NCBI GenBank assembly: GCA_963920635.1
Contig: OY987305.1
Coordinates: forward strand, 27,118,876 to 27,182,875
DNA length: 64,000 nt
DNA from: Pseudeuparius sepicola
Lineage: Eukaryota > Arthropoda > Insecta > Coleoptera > Anthribidae
Direction: 5' to 3'
Part shown: positions 47,259 through 56,601 of the stretch, piece after piece
Layout: each line of letters opens with the position of its first letter
Position numbering within the stretch: the stretch's first letter is position 1
Translations under genes and position numbers: made by a program
The notes under the pieces: model-generated
The model's input: the letters and a program-made list of their open reading frames with translations, nothing else
What the model was told of the DNA's origin: nothing
Databases searched by the model: none

Positions 47259-48950
47259 TAATACTGTCAAAAGGTCTCTAAAAAGCCATATCAATTATAA
47301 CTATTTACACAAGTATATCCTAAGATCTGTGAAATTATGGCACGGCTATGCACTGCATTTCTCTGCACAAGTGGCCAGCCAACAGTGTAACCCAACAAGT
47401 ATTGGTGATATTATATTAGGCGAGCATGCAGTCACTTGTTTTTACTACAATATCCATCTTCTCTGCCTTCTTCATCTCTTTTTACTACTAATACCAGGTT
47501 CGGTTTAATGTGGTTAAAAAAGTGTTTTGTCTCGTATTTTATTGCCGAGGCTCCTGTTCTCGAGCTACCCTGGTAAAATCACCTCCGACTGAAATGTTCC
47601 AATTGAAATTAGATAAAATTTACCGTATTCATATATTTTCATATATTTTACTTAATACACATCACCATGTGAGTAGAAGTATTGTTTCGGCAAAAAAGAT
47701 CGCTAAAAAGCTAAACAGACATTCCGTTTTTTTTGGCCCACCCTAAACTTTGCCAAATTTTATTAAGAAACTGATAAATTTATTACAAATACTTAATCGA
47801 AAAACGTATATACAGTGCTTTTCGTCAACTTTGCACCAATGAGAGAATTTTTTTATTATATTTAAAAAGTCATATTTTTCCTGAATTTTGCCCTGAAATT
47901 TTGTAGTATTGTTATGATTTATTAAGAGAGCAACCAGTAAATAAGTGTCTTAGGTTATTTGCGAAAAAAAAATATCGAGTACCGATTTGAAGAGCCAATT
48001 AAGAAAAAACGAACATCCTGATTAACTTCCTGAAAATTGGTAGACACAATAATACAATGCGAATACATTTTCTTAATAACTTTTTCCGATATTTCTGAGG
48101 CATCTGAGGATTTTTTCAATTTTTTTTATTTTAAATGAGAATTTTGAGAGGCATGAGGTGTGACGTTACGACCCTCTTTTGGTGCAATAGCGCACCCAAA
48201 ACACGCACCAACATAGCCTGAAATAAGATTTCCAAAAAATCTAATATAAATTTTTCCCATTTGTTGCAAACTTTATGTCTTTATGTCCCTATTGTCATTG
48301 TATACATACATAATACATCTTATTTGGCTCCACTAAAGATTTCATATAATTTCAAATTAAATTATCTACAGTCTATGTTTTGAAATAATTTAATTAAAAA
48401 TTACGAAACATGAGACACCATGTATTTAGTAAAAGGCAGTCTTCGGGCCCATGGACCCGCTTTGTAAAAGAAAACAAATTCTTTTGAATATTTCTAACAA
48501 AGATTTTAGCTTAAATACTATGTTAATAATTGTGATGCCTACACCTACACACTTGCGTGAGTTCTTGATACACGCAACAATAAAACCCCTGCCATGAAAT
48601 TGCTACTTAGGTACCTACACATCGTAATTATTTCCATTAATTTAAAAATCATTCTCAATCACTTTGTTTCCTCAAAGAAATATCAAAAGTGAATGCCTTG
48701 ATTCCAAAAAAACATACACAGTATATCCACGGATAGACATCCCAAGAGGACAATGGACCAAAAATTTCACTTTTCGACAAAAAGTCATTCTTAATAAAAG
48801 TTTCTGCTTCTCGAAAAGATGTGGTCTACGGAGAGAATTTCTCATTTTTATACAGGGTGCCCAAAAAATACAAAAACATCTAGGAAACACCATCAAGAAT
48901 AAACTACCTTTATTTTTAAAAATTTCAAAAACTTTTACTTAGAAAAGTCG
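47259..48950. other. No gene recognised; fragments of repeat ends
   Basis: A GGCCCACCCTAAA terminus at about 47733-47746 has an inverted partner at about 50223. A TACAGTGCTTTTCGTC end-like word lies at 47811, ACAGTATATCCACGG at about 48719 and ATACAGGGTGCCC at about 48851, none with clear partners. Frames are short. Confidence 0.45.
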
Positions 48951-48952
48951 TT

Positions 48953-49133
48953 TAGAATTAAAAGATGTGTACGATTGTCACTTTTCAAACAAATCAGCCA
49001 ACTTCGATTTTTTTTAATTGCCAAGTGTGGAATTCCTTTGTTTTTAAAAATATCAAAAACATTTATTTAGAAAACTCGGACGATTTGCTTCAAAAGTTAC
49101 AATCGGACACGTCTTTTAATTCTAAATATATAT
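48953..49133. repeat. Imperfect hairpin, about 50-bp arms
   Basis: TTAGAATTAAAAGATGTGTA with following bases (48953-49005) pairs with 49083-49133. A direct repeat of TTTTTAAAAAT(A/T)TCAAAAAC occurs on both sides of the left arm. Probably a decayed MITE. Confidence 0.55.
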
Positions 49134-49299
49134 ATATCCCCACCCCATTGCACCCTCTCTCAACAGCTCCCTTTTATAATGTAAAAAATTCTCCCTACAA
49201 TTATGTCGTTGGCTAAAAACTACTGTATCTCTCGAAAAACTAAATAATAAACATTTTCACGGAGTACTGCACGCACCAAACACACCAAATTTATTGCCC

Positions 49300-49887
49300 T
49301 GATGGTTCGTTGTCAAGGACTGTGCGACTGTATTTATAGCTCCTTTAGTCAAAATCTTCAACCTTGCGGTGGACAGTTGCATATTTCCCGAAATCTGGAA
49401 ACAATCCATTGTATGTCCTGTTTTCAAATCCGGTGATGCATCTGAGCTCAATTTTTCTGTCCCTTCTCTGAGAACTAGAGGTGGCTTGCTAGCACTAATT
49501 TATTTCTCAAGTCTCCCGTCTTTACTATGCGCAACAATTATAACAGGCTGTGTACCCACTGTGACATCCACAGTGACCAACTATGTAAAATCCTGAATAC
49601 GGCAATGCAATTTTTTGTCAACGACTAATTATGTATATAGGTAGTTATGTAGGTAATTTTTCTTTAAGTACTCCGTTGAGTAATAACACTGTTGAATCGA
49701 ATTCTTTGTTATTGTTATTAGTTGCTTTAATCTGTATATACCTCTTTACTGTTTCACCTATGTGGAGCGTGTACTAGATACGCTATAGTTATAGTTGAGT
49801 TATGTAATGCTTACAATTTGTAATTCATTGGCCTGTAAATGGTTCTTACTGTTGGGCAATAAACGCTATTATTATTATTATTATTAT
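49300..49887 (+). pseudogene. Truncated non-LTR retrotransposon (Jockey/CR1/I-type RT fragment) with (ATT)n tail
   Basis: The plus strand reads D-C-A-T-V-F-I-A-P-L-V-K-I-F-N-L-A, then I-F-P-E-I-W-K-Q-S-I-V-C-P-V-F-K-S-G-D-A, the conserved reverse transcriptase segment of Jockey-like elements. After about 49440 the frame jumps to a V-P-S-L-R-T-R-G segment typical of the C terminus, so the palm domain is internally deleted. A 3' UTR follows, then AATAAA at 49858-49863, then (ATT)n. The tail was then used as the target for a Dong insertion. Confidence 0.75.
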
Positions 49888-50095
49888 ATCGACTTAGCCA
49901 AAAGGCATTCGCACTCCCTCTACGGGGAACATTCACTCAGATCCCGGGTATCCCGGATACCATAAGGATCTGGCTCGGACGAGACCCTTGCCATGTTATC
50001 GGGCCTTAGGTGACATTGATGTTGTCGGACGTTCCTGCATTCCCCATGAATTTCCTGACGGTTCGGGCTGTCGCAAGTAGTACCGCTTTCTGCAT
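49888..50095 (-). mobile_element. R4/Dong 3'-end fragment, copy C
   Basis: This is nearly identical to 29629-29835 (CTCTACGGGGAACATTCACT, ATCGGGCCTTAGGTGACATT, GCAAGTAGTACCGCTTTCTG), with only a few differences. It is 5'-truncated and bounded on both sides by ATT repeats, consistent with insertion into a TAA microsatellite. Confidence 0.9.
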
Positions 50096-50097
50096 TA

Positions 50098-50160
<63 letters not shown>
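50095..50160. repeat. (ATT)n microsatellite
   Basis: About 21 uninterrupted ATT units after the Dong fragment; with the units at 49868-49887 it forms the split target repeat. Confidence 0.95.
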
Positions 50161-50197
50161 CAAACTGATTTTCAATCTTTGTTTATCAGTTTTATCA

Positions 50198-50255
50198 GTT
50201 TTTTAATAAAATTTGGCAAAGTTTAGGGTGGGCCAGAAAAAACGGAATGTATGTT
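50198..50255. repeat. Inverted copy of the terminus at 47710-47775
   Basis: AATAAAATTTGGCAAAGTTT then AGGGTGGGCC and ACGGAATGT reappear inverted at about 47715-47772. The pair brackets 2.4 kb that includes the retrotransposon nest. Confidence 0.75.
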
Positions 50256-50477
50256 TTTCTTATCGACTTTTATTTTCCGACAGATTTGTTTCATCTAGTC
50301 TCGTTTCAAGGTCACATGGTGGAGCTAAATTATGGTTCAAGGTGCGTGGTCATTTATTTATTATTGTATTGCCCGACTTGTTTGTCGTTTTGGATGACAA
50401 TAACACCTGTTCTTTGTTGGGTTTTAATCCTGTATAAAGAAAATGAGCTGAAATCTTTTATTCATCGTTAAAATTGT

Positions 50478-50780
50478 TTCGGACGGGCCCGTTTTAATGA
50501 AAAACTTCTCCGGTATGGCAGAGGCTCGGAGCCCCACCCACCTAAAAGAAAATTAGCATTGGGGCGCCCGGCGTGGAGCCGATAGAATTTGCATGAAAGC
50601 CGCCGACATAAATTGCGCGGCCCTTAAGGGTCCGCAAAGTTTTTCTGGCAAAACAGTTGTGGCCATGTAATTAGTCATTTATGAATCCAGTAATTGCACA
50701 TAAAAAGATAAATAGATGCTCCCGGTTTAATGGGCGCTGATTCCAAGGAATTGGACACAGAGGCGGGTGCATTTTTAAAA
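50478..50780. other. GC-balanced island with homeodomain/POU-like words (possible enhancer)
   Basis: Non-repetitive sequence without frames contains AATTTGCATGAAAG (octamer-like ATTTGCAT), CATGTAATTAGTCATTTATG and CCAGTAATTGCACATAAAAAG. The composition contrasts with the flanks, as in conserved noncoding elements near developmental genes. No comparative evidence is available here. Confidence 0.3.
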
Positions 50781-51950
50781 TTAGTGGAAGAGTACCTGTA
50801 CAACGGATTTATTATATTAGCTATATTTAATTTAATATTCAAGGTTTTGCGAATGTGTCTATTCTTCTTAGAATCTTCTTAGTAATATTTTATAGAAAGC
50901 TCTTAAACTCGGGGTAATTTTAGTTAGGCGTTAGGCTTCTATTTGTTTCCTGGTACACAAAACCAAGAATCCATATAACCGGAAAATGCGCTATGTCGGT
51001 TCTCGAAAGCTGACCAAGTGAAACTCATTTCCGTTAAACCTTACGTCGGAAATGGGAACTGACAATAATCGTTTGGTACACTCTCACTATACTTTATTTT
51101 ATCCAATATGTAAAAACTGAAAGAAAACATTCAAAAAGACAAGAATCACCCCCTACATTTTCCATTTAATAATTAGGTACATTTTATTTCCCAAGGGGAA
51201 TATTTTGGCGTTTAACAATATTTTATACCATTTTAGAGAATACAAATTAAATTTAAGGATGTTAAACATTGACAATGGATACAATGTAACGACAAATAAG
51301 CATATCGTAACTCTCCGTGCTCAAACGGTGGGTAACATTTTGTTAAAACTCAGTTGGGTTTCAATCACTCGATATAAAATTTTTGCATGCGATATTTCCA
51401 TAATTATTATCCCTCTGTGTAATTTAAGAGCCGAGTATCCACAAAGTAAATAAAAATAAAGAGGTGAATGGAAGCAGGGAATATTTTCGAAGGATGTTGA
51501 AAACAGCGGGGCTTCGGATGCCTACTATCTAAATGTTTGCATAAAAAGATGATCATTAGAGCACGCTAATAAAAAGCTTACAACTGCCTCTATATTTTGA
51601 AATCATTAGTGAGCCGCATACTCAACAATTTCCTTCCCTACATTACGTCAATCCATTCTAGCCCTTATACGCGAGTCATTAAGATTTTATTCTGCAATAA
51701 TATATTTAGTTGTTTCTTTTTCAATTTTACGTAAGTGTACCCAATTTTGACGCTCTAATAATATAATATTTAGTTTTTTGCCAATTTTTACTATTTATGA
51801 AATTTCTGAAAATTGTAAAAACTTGTAACTTCGTAAATACTATTTTTTCAAAAGAACATAACGAAAATAAAAAATAAAAAAATAATTCTCAAAAACAAAT
51901 AAAACAAATGTAAACATACAATCACTCTTCATGTATTGCGAACCATCTAA
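50781..51950. other. No gene recognised
   Basis: AT-rich; one 82-codon frame (51205-51453) without known motifs. Confidence 0.5.
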
Positions 51951-51955
51951 AAAAA

Positions 51956-52221
51956 TTAAAAACATAATACATTACGTATGCCTTTGCACTTGCCGACTAG
52001 ATAGTTTATTAGATCTTCATTTTCTAATGAAATTAAAATATCTTTTTCACAAGCTGCATTAACATGAAAGCTTCCAAATGGTCTTGGGTTAGAGAACTTC
52101 TTAGCCGGTTCAAGATTATTTTTAATTTGGAGAAAGATCTTTGACATGATACTTGTGAAGTAGACAAAGTTAAAAAATATTTAAATGTCTTCTCCAAATT
52201 GGGATAAGCTTCCAAATACAA
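51956..52221 (-). pseudogene. hAT transposase C-terminal dimerisation region (frameshifted)
   Basis: The frame 52033-52221 has A-Y-P-N-L, then L-T-L-S-T-S-Q-V-S-C-Q-R-S-F-S-K-L-K-I-I (residues 18-36) and L-R-S-S-L, matching the hATC motif (C/A-E-R-x-F-S ... L-R-S) that mediates transposase dimerisation. A frame change near 52035-52070 moves the last part, E-K-D-I-L-I-S-L-E-N-E-D-L-I-N-Y-L-V, into 51956-52147. The catalytic core and BED finger are absent. Confidence 0.8.
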
Positions 52222-52381
52222 GTCGCGGCGCGCTGACTGCGTCCGAGTACCTACGTCACGTGCGCGTGATATTATTATTGCCGTGTTGCCATAATGCCTA
52301 TACCTATAAGCGACGGCGCGGCGGCGGCCGGCCCATAGCGGCCCAAGCAGGTCCGGCCGATGGCCCAGTCCGCCCCTGCCA
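52222..52381 (-). mobile_element. GC-rich hAT-type terminal region
   Basis: Read on the minus strand it starts GGCAGGGGCGGACTGGGCC, a form I recall for hAT ends (CAG(G/T)GGCGG...). It runs GC-rich straight into the transposase tail, so the coding core has been deleted. No opposite terminus or 8-bp duplication was found. Confidence 0.45.
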
Positions 52382-52629
52382 AAATGATAATAAATTAAAA
52401 TATCGTCAAACTATTTTACGTATCTAAGCAAAGTTCTTGACTTTTATGGAACAAATATAATTATTACCATTAAGTTTAATTTCACATTAATCGATATTGA
52501 TTAGTAGTCCATGGAGAGAATTGAAGCAATTGCTTTATTTGACAGTTTAATACTCTTGAACCATTCTCGTACAATTCTCCGTTCACTGTACAAGACAAAA
52601 TTAAAATTGTTTTAATATGTGGAGAAAAT

Positions 52630-52812
52630 ATGACATATCCGCAAGTTGCTGAAATTTCTCAGGTACGATATCTGGCAAAAAATGAACATAACTCGACTAT
52701 GCGTAGGATTTTAGTAAAATTAAAAAATAACAATTTTTCTGACGAAATTGTTGACTTAAGCCTGTACGACTGGTTACTCGGTTATAAAAACAAGCAGTTT
52801 TATCTCAAATAA
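52630..52812 (+). other. Unrecognised short open frame upstream of env relic
   Basis: A 60-codon frame contains L-Y-D-W-L-L-G-Y-K-N. It lies just upstream of the env-like relic on the same strand and may be part of that element. I do not recognise it. Confidence 0.25.
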
Positions 52813-52839
52813 TCAAATAATGTTCTCCTTAGATGTTCC

Positions 52840-53330
52840 CTTGGTCCACCCGAAGAAATTCGAATATTATAACTTATATCCTATCCCCTCATCTGAAAAT
52901 TCCATAATTTTCCCCTTAAAACCCTGCTCTGAGCAACATCAATTATCAATATATGGATAGCTCCTGCGAAGGAGTCAACGGAACTTACATTTGCCTTCAA
53001 GAACGCCTGATTTACAACTCCAAAGAAGATTGCGTTATTGCTCTGATCACTGGAGAAGAACCAAGCTGCAATATGGTCAAAATACAAATTCATAACCATA
53101 TAGCAGAGAAAGTTAATGACGAGTTCATAATTGTGATCCCAAAGAATAACATGAAAATAAAATCAACATGCAAGGACACTGAGTACAACGTATTACTCCA
53201 CACTCCACACCTTATCTGGTTACCAACGAAGTGTAAAGCTGAAATCAATGGAATTATATATAGCAACGAAAAATCCAACAGCAAGACCCACTTCTTGATA
53301 CTGCCCGCCGTTAAAACCGCAGTATGACAA
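52840..53330 (+). pseudogene. Second errantivirus-like Env ectodomain relic
   Basis: It begins with Y-Y-N-L-Y-P-I-P-S near 52862, comparable to the Y-D-L-Y-S-I-P segment of the relic at 38.9-40 kb. A stop near 52955 precedes the frame 52953-53327, which has paired cysteines (C5, C14, C27, C39 and later C73, C94) spaced as in Env ectodomains and W-L-P-T-K-C near residue 90. The hydrophobic C-terminal part is missing or degraded. An LTR-like segment follows at 53.5 kb. Inactive. Confidence 0.5.
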
Positions 53331-53469
53331 GGGAAAGCCAGAGTTTTGGAAAATTACATATAAAAAATATATCCCTCAACGAACTGCATACCCTCCGAAA
53401 GCACATCCACTCAATCAGCCCAGTTGGAACAATTTCAAGAAACAAACAATAATTGGATTGTTTAGACAA

Positions 53470-53750
53470 TTATAACAACCATAATAATAATATTGATTGG
53501 GTATTAAATCTATAAATGCCAAAAGCTCTGGATACGTTCGACGAGCTTAAAAAAGAAGAAAGAAGAACAAGTACAGACCTCGGAGCGCCACTAACTTGAG
53601 GAGTGCCCAGTTGTGGCCGTGCTGAAACCACGGCAGGCTTACAAGCGCCTATACAAAATACTCTATTAAAGCCTGTTTTACAAATAACAATTTTCGTCCA
53701 ACAAATCCCCCAATAAATCTTTTCATTTATTGTTGTGTCATTTGTGGACA
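53470..53750 (+). mobile_element. Putative 3' LTR following the env relic
   Basis: It contains ACAAGTACAGACCTCGGAGC and CCACGGCAGGCTTACAAGCG in the same order as the minus-strand fragment at 14266-14400, with a TATAAATGCC promoter-like word at about 53510 upstream. Position after env and recurrence elsewhere support an LTR. The start and end are not defined by a second copy. Confidence 0.5.
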
Positions 53751-54700
53751 AAACTAATTTCTACTGTCAGCATTTAAAACAATGCCACGGTTTAATGGAT
53801 GTTCTCTTAGTACCCACCGAAAAATGTGCTCATTTTATTGTAGCGAGCCGTGGCCTCGAATCCTGTACCTTGATACTACATTGTAAATCTTGGAAATTTC
53901 TTGGGAGGTATCGGTATCTTGCACATTTTTCACATTTTTTAAATTTTCCAGTATGCATGACAGCTAGAAGAGAGCACACAACAAACCATGGTTTTTTCAA
54001 ATTCTAATAAACTAGGTTTAAAACAATCAATTTTTGGCCACAAATTTCATTAAGAACTTTTTTCGGTAACTCTTGAAAAAAAAAGTTACATGCCGAAGAA
54101 ATATGGGCGATTTTCGGGATTTTGAAAAATATCTCGGAAAGTGGGCCATGGATCTCAAGTGGGTTTTTACGCAAAGTTAGCTCATCAAAAAAGCAATTTT
54201 TGTTGCAAATAAACTTCTCAGAAAAATGCATATTTGTCAAGATTTTCTCGAGTGGCCTTTCTTAAATATACACCCTGTATTTTTGTCCTTAACTTTTCGA
54301 GACCACCCTGTATATAAATTCTGAAGCTAGATTCGGATTCTCCAGAGAAAACTGCATCATCCTGGTTTTAAGCTGGTCTTTTCATTTCAAAAACTAAGGA
54401 TATAATCGGACTTTATTTGAGGCACCTAATAGGTATACCCTGAAAAAGTTTCTCTTTTTGATATGCGAAAAACACAATTCTATTATACTTAGAAAAATAG
54501 TTATTTGTGTAACTAGTGCAAAAAGTGCAGCTCGAGATGCAGTCGAGGTAATTGAAACTTCATTACAAGTATTTTTTTGAATTTTGTTTTCTTCATTGCC
54601 TGTGAAGTTCTCAGGTTCTTCACTTAAAACTCTTTTTCGAATTGTTGTGAAGTTTCCGGTACTGGTACTTGGTTCACCTTCCAGAATTTGAGCAGCTACC
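53751..54700. other. No gene recognised; two same-facing MITE termini
   Basis: ACACCCTGTA (54270-54279) and ACCACCCTGTATATA (54303-54316) are both right-hand tips and lie 32 bases apart, suggesting one end inserted near another. No other signal. Confidence 0.5.
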
Positions 54701-54708
54701 TACCTATT

Positions 54709-55029
54709 TCAGTTTTTTTTAGAAATTGAATTTTTACTAAAAGTATTTATACCAACAGGTTGAACGGAGCATTTTCCGTTATAATATCTTATTAAAGAAT
54801 CTAGTGTGACGGGTAGACTGGAGACGAACGCATGCACTTTTGCGATACATTTCAACAAAATTCTTATTACAAATAATGATCGAGGTTTGTTTGTCTTGCT
54901 ATTGGGCATTTTCACAGTTATGATAGAATCCATGTCGTTAATATAATTTAATGGTAATTTCTGTAACTCGTCTGTGCGGCATGCTCCTGCAATGCCAAAT
55001 ACAATGCAACTATATCTATAACAAAACAC
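54709..55029 (-). pseudogene. Tyrosine-recombinase fragment (Crypton/DIRS-type?)
   Basis: The 106-residue frame has G-I-A-G-A-C-R-T-D-E-L (12-22), the first conserved-Arg box of tyrosine recombinases. Then come I-T-V-K-M-P-N-S-K-T-N-K-P-R-S-L-F-V-I, a beta-strand pair usual downstream in the catalytic fold, and L-I-R-Y-Y-N-G-K-C. The H-x-x-R and Tyr boxes that should follow are absent. Animal genomes carry these domains in Cryptons and DIRS-like retroelements; which one cannot be decided. Confidence 0.6.
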
Positions 55030-55034
55030 AAGTA

Positions 55035-55255
55035 AGTAGGTATAAAGTTAAAAATCGGCCAAGTGCAAGTCGAACTCGCACACTAAGGGTTCCGTACCAC
55101 CGTACAATATCTAACACTACATATTTAAAAAAAATACTTTAGTCAAAATTAAAAAAAAAGAAATAAAAAAGTTTGCCACAGAGCGTGGTTTCGAACCTCT
55201 GGATTATGAGTCCAGCGCGCTTCCACTGAGCTACTTCGCTTGTTGGGAAATATTA
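55035..55255 (-). mobile_element. tRNA-derived SINE-like repeat with Met-CAT-type head
   Basis: On the minus strand from about 55250: A-box TAGCTCAGTGG, a perfect 5-bp anticodon stem CTGGA/TCCAG around CTCATAA (anticodon CAT), then B-box GGTTCGAAACC. The variable loop is missing and the T stem is poorly paired, so it is not a working tRNA. Downstream, after an AT-rich linker, comes TACGGAACCCTTAGTGTG ... CACTTGGCCGATTTTT, a tail I recall from abundant insect repeats. Pol III boxes plus the tail suggest a SINE. Confidence 0.55.
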
Positions 55256-55489
55256 GTTAGTTACCCGTGTCATCATTGTTAACAAAAAACTATTAAAAAA
55301 TAAAACTACTACTACATTACCTTTATTTTACTTTTATTATTTGTTGTTATAGCGGCCATACACACTCTGTGAAAATTGCAAGTGTCTACCTATTACAATT
55401 CAAAAGATACAGCCGTATAAGGAATAGTTGGTGACCCGTGGAGTTTTCTAAAAAGATTTTACATAGAAATACAGCGCGCCCGTACCTGA

Positions 55490-55930
55490 AAAAGTCAGAT
55501 ATGGAATAACAGATGGGCCTCTGAGCCCCCAAAGTCCAAAATCGGTATGAAATTTGGAAATTCTCCACGACAAAACAATACCAAATTTCATTCCATGTTT
55601 ACGAATACGTATCGGGGGGCGGGGCTTGTGCGTCGGCCACGATGTATACAATGTGATCCCGAGGACATCGCCAAATCGCGAAAAAAAGGCGGCCCAAACG
55701 GCCGAACGGCTTTTTCGATCTAGGTGCCCTCTGGCAGGCGAGAGGCCTGTATCCTTCGGCGGCCCCACGCGAAAATTGAACTCGACCGGCGCTCGCCCTT
55801 CCAATAGCTAAACATTTTTCCCGAAAAAAACGGGAAGCAAAATTCCGGGGCCGAACGGCTCTCCCGATTCGGACGCCCTTCAATAGGCTTGTTGTCCTTG
55901 AGCTCGGACGACCGTACGCTAAATTGAAAA
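55490..55930. other. GC-rich anomalous block
   Basis: About 440 bases much richer in GC than the flanks, with overlapping frames on both strands and the word GGCCGAACGGCT occurring twice (about 55700 and 55850). No product is recognised; possibly the body of an interspersed repeat. Confidence 0.4.
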
Positions 55931-56229
55931 GCTTGTCACGCGAAATGTTGATGAACCAATGTATGGTTAATTTTATTGGACAGTGATTGGTTGATAAACA
56001 AGTAACCTATTTGCCAAAGTATGCATTTTTTTTACAATTCGCGCGAAAAGCTTTTCAATTTGCAAAAACTTGTCGCAATTTGTAATAATTGAATTATCTT
56101 AACGAAAACCTAAACTTATTTTAATAGTTTTAGTACATGGCTTAAATAAAAGCTTGTTTTTAAAAAGGTTTTTTTTTTATTTTCAATTTTATTTTGTGCT
56201 TTTTAGTACCTATTTTATTCCCATGTCAG

Positions 56230-56600
56230 GAGGGTGGTAAAAAAATTTAGTCCGACATTTTGGAGCGGCCGCCATATTGGATTTCGTATGAAGTCATTCA
56301 CCTTATTGTTTTTTATTGATTAAGGGGGTTGAAAAGAAAATGTAATCCGCCATCTTGGAGCAGCGGCCATATTGAATTTAGTGTGATGTCACTAACTTTA
56401 TCGTTTTCTACTTTTCAAGCTCTTTTATTTGATACCCATATTAAGAGGGTTGACAAAAAAATACATCATCCGCCATCTTGAGTATATTGAGTATTGCATA
56501 TTTTATTGTCACCGGAACTAAAGGTGTATGCAAAATTTCAGCTCAGTCGGTTGTCAGGAAGTAGTTCTAATTCAGCTTGCAAGATTTGACCTAAACATAC
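56230..56600. repeat. Degenerate CCGCCAT(C/A)TTG repeats and repeat tail
   Basis: Three related units at about 56250, 56345 and 56465 carry (T)CCGCCATCTTG-like and GGAGCGGCC(G)CCATATTG words with AAGGGGGTTGA-type lead-ins. They are followed by AAAATTTCAGCTCAGTCGGT and GCAAGATTTGACC, 3'-end sequence familiar from insect LINE families. Confidence 0.5.
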
Positions 56601-56601
56601 A

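Noticed and set aside
54270..54316. Two CCCTGTA tips as one tiny complete transposon
   Set aside because: Both tips face the same way, so they cannot be the two ends of one element.
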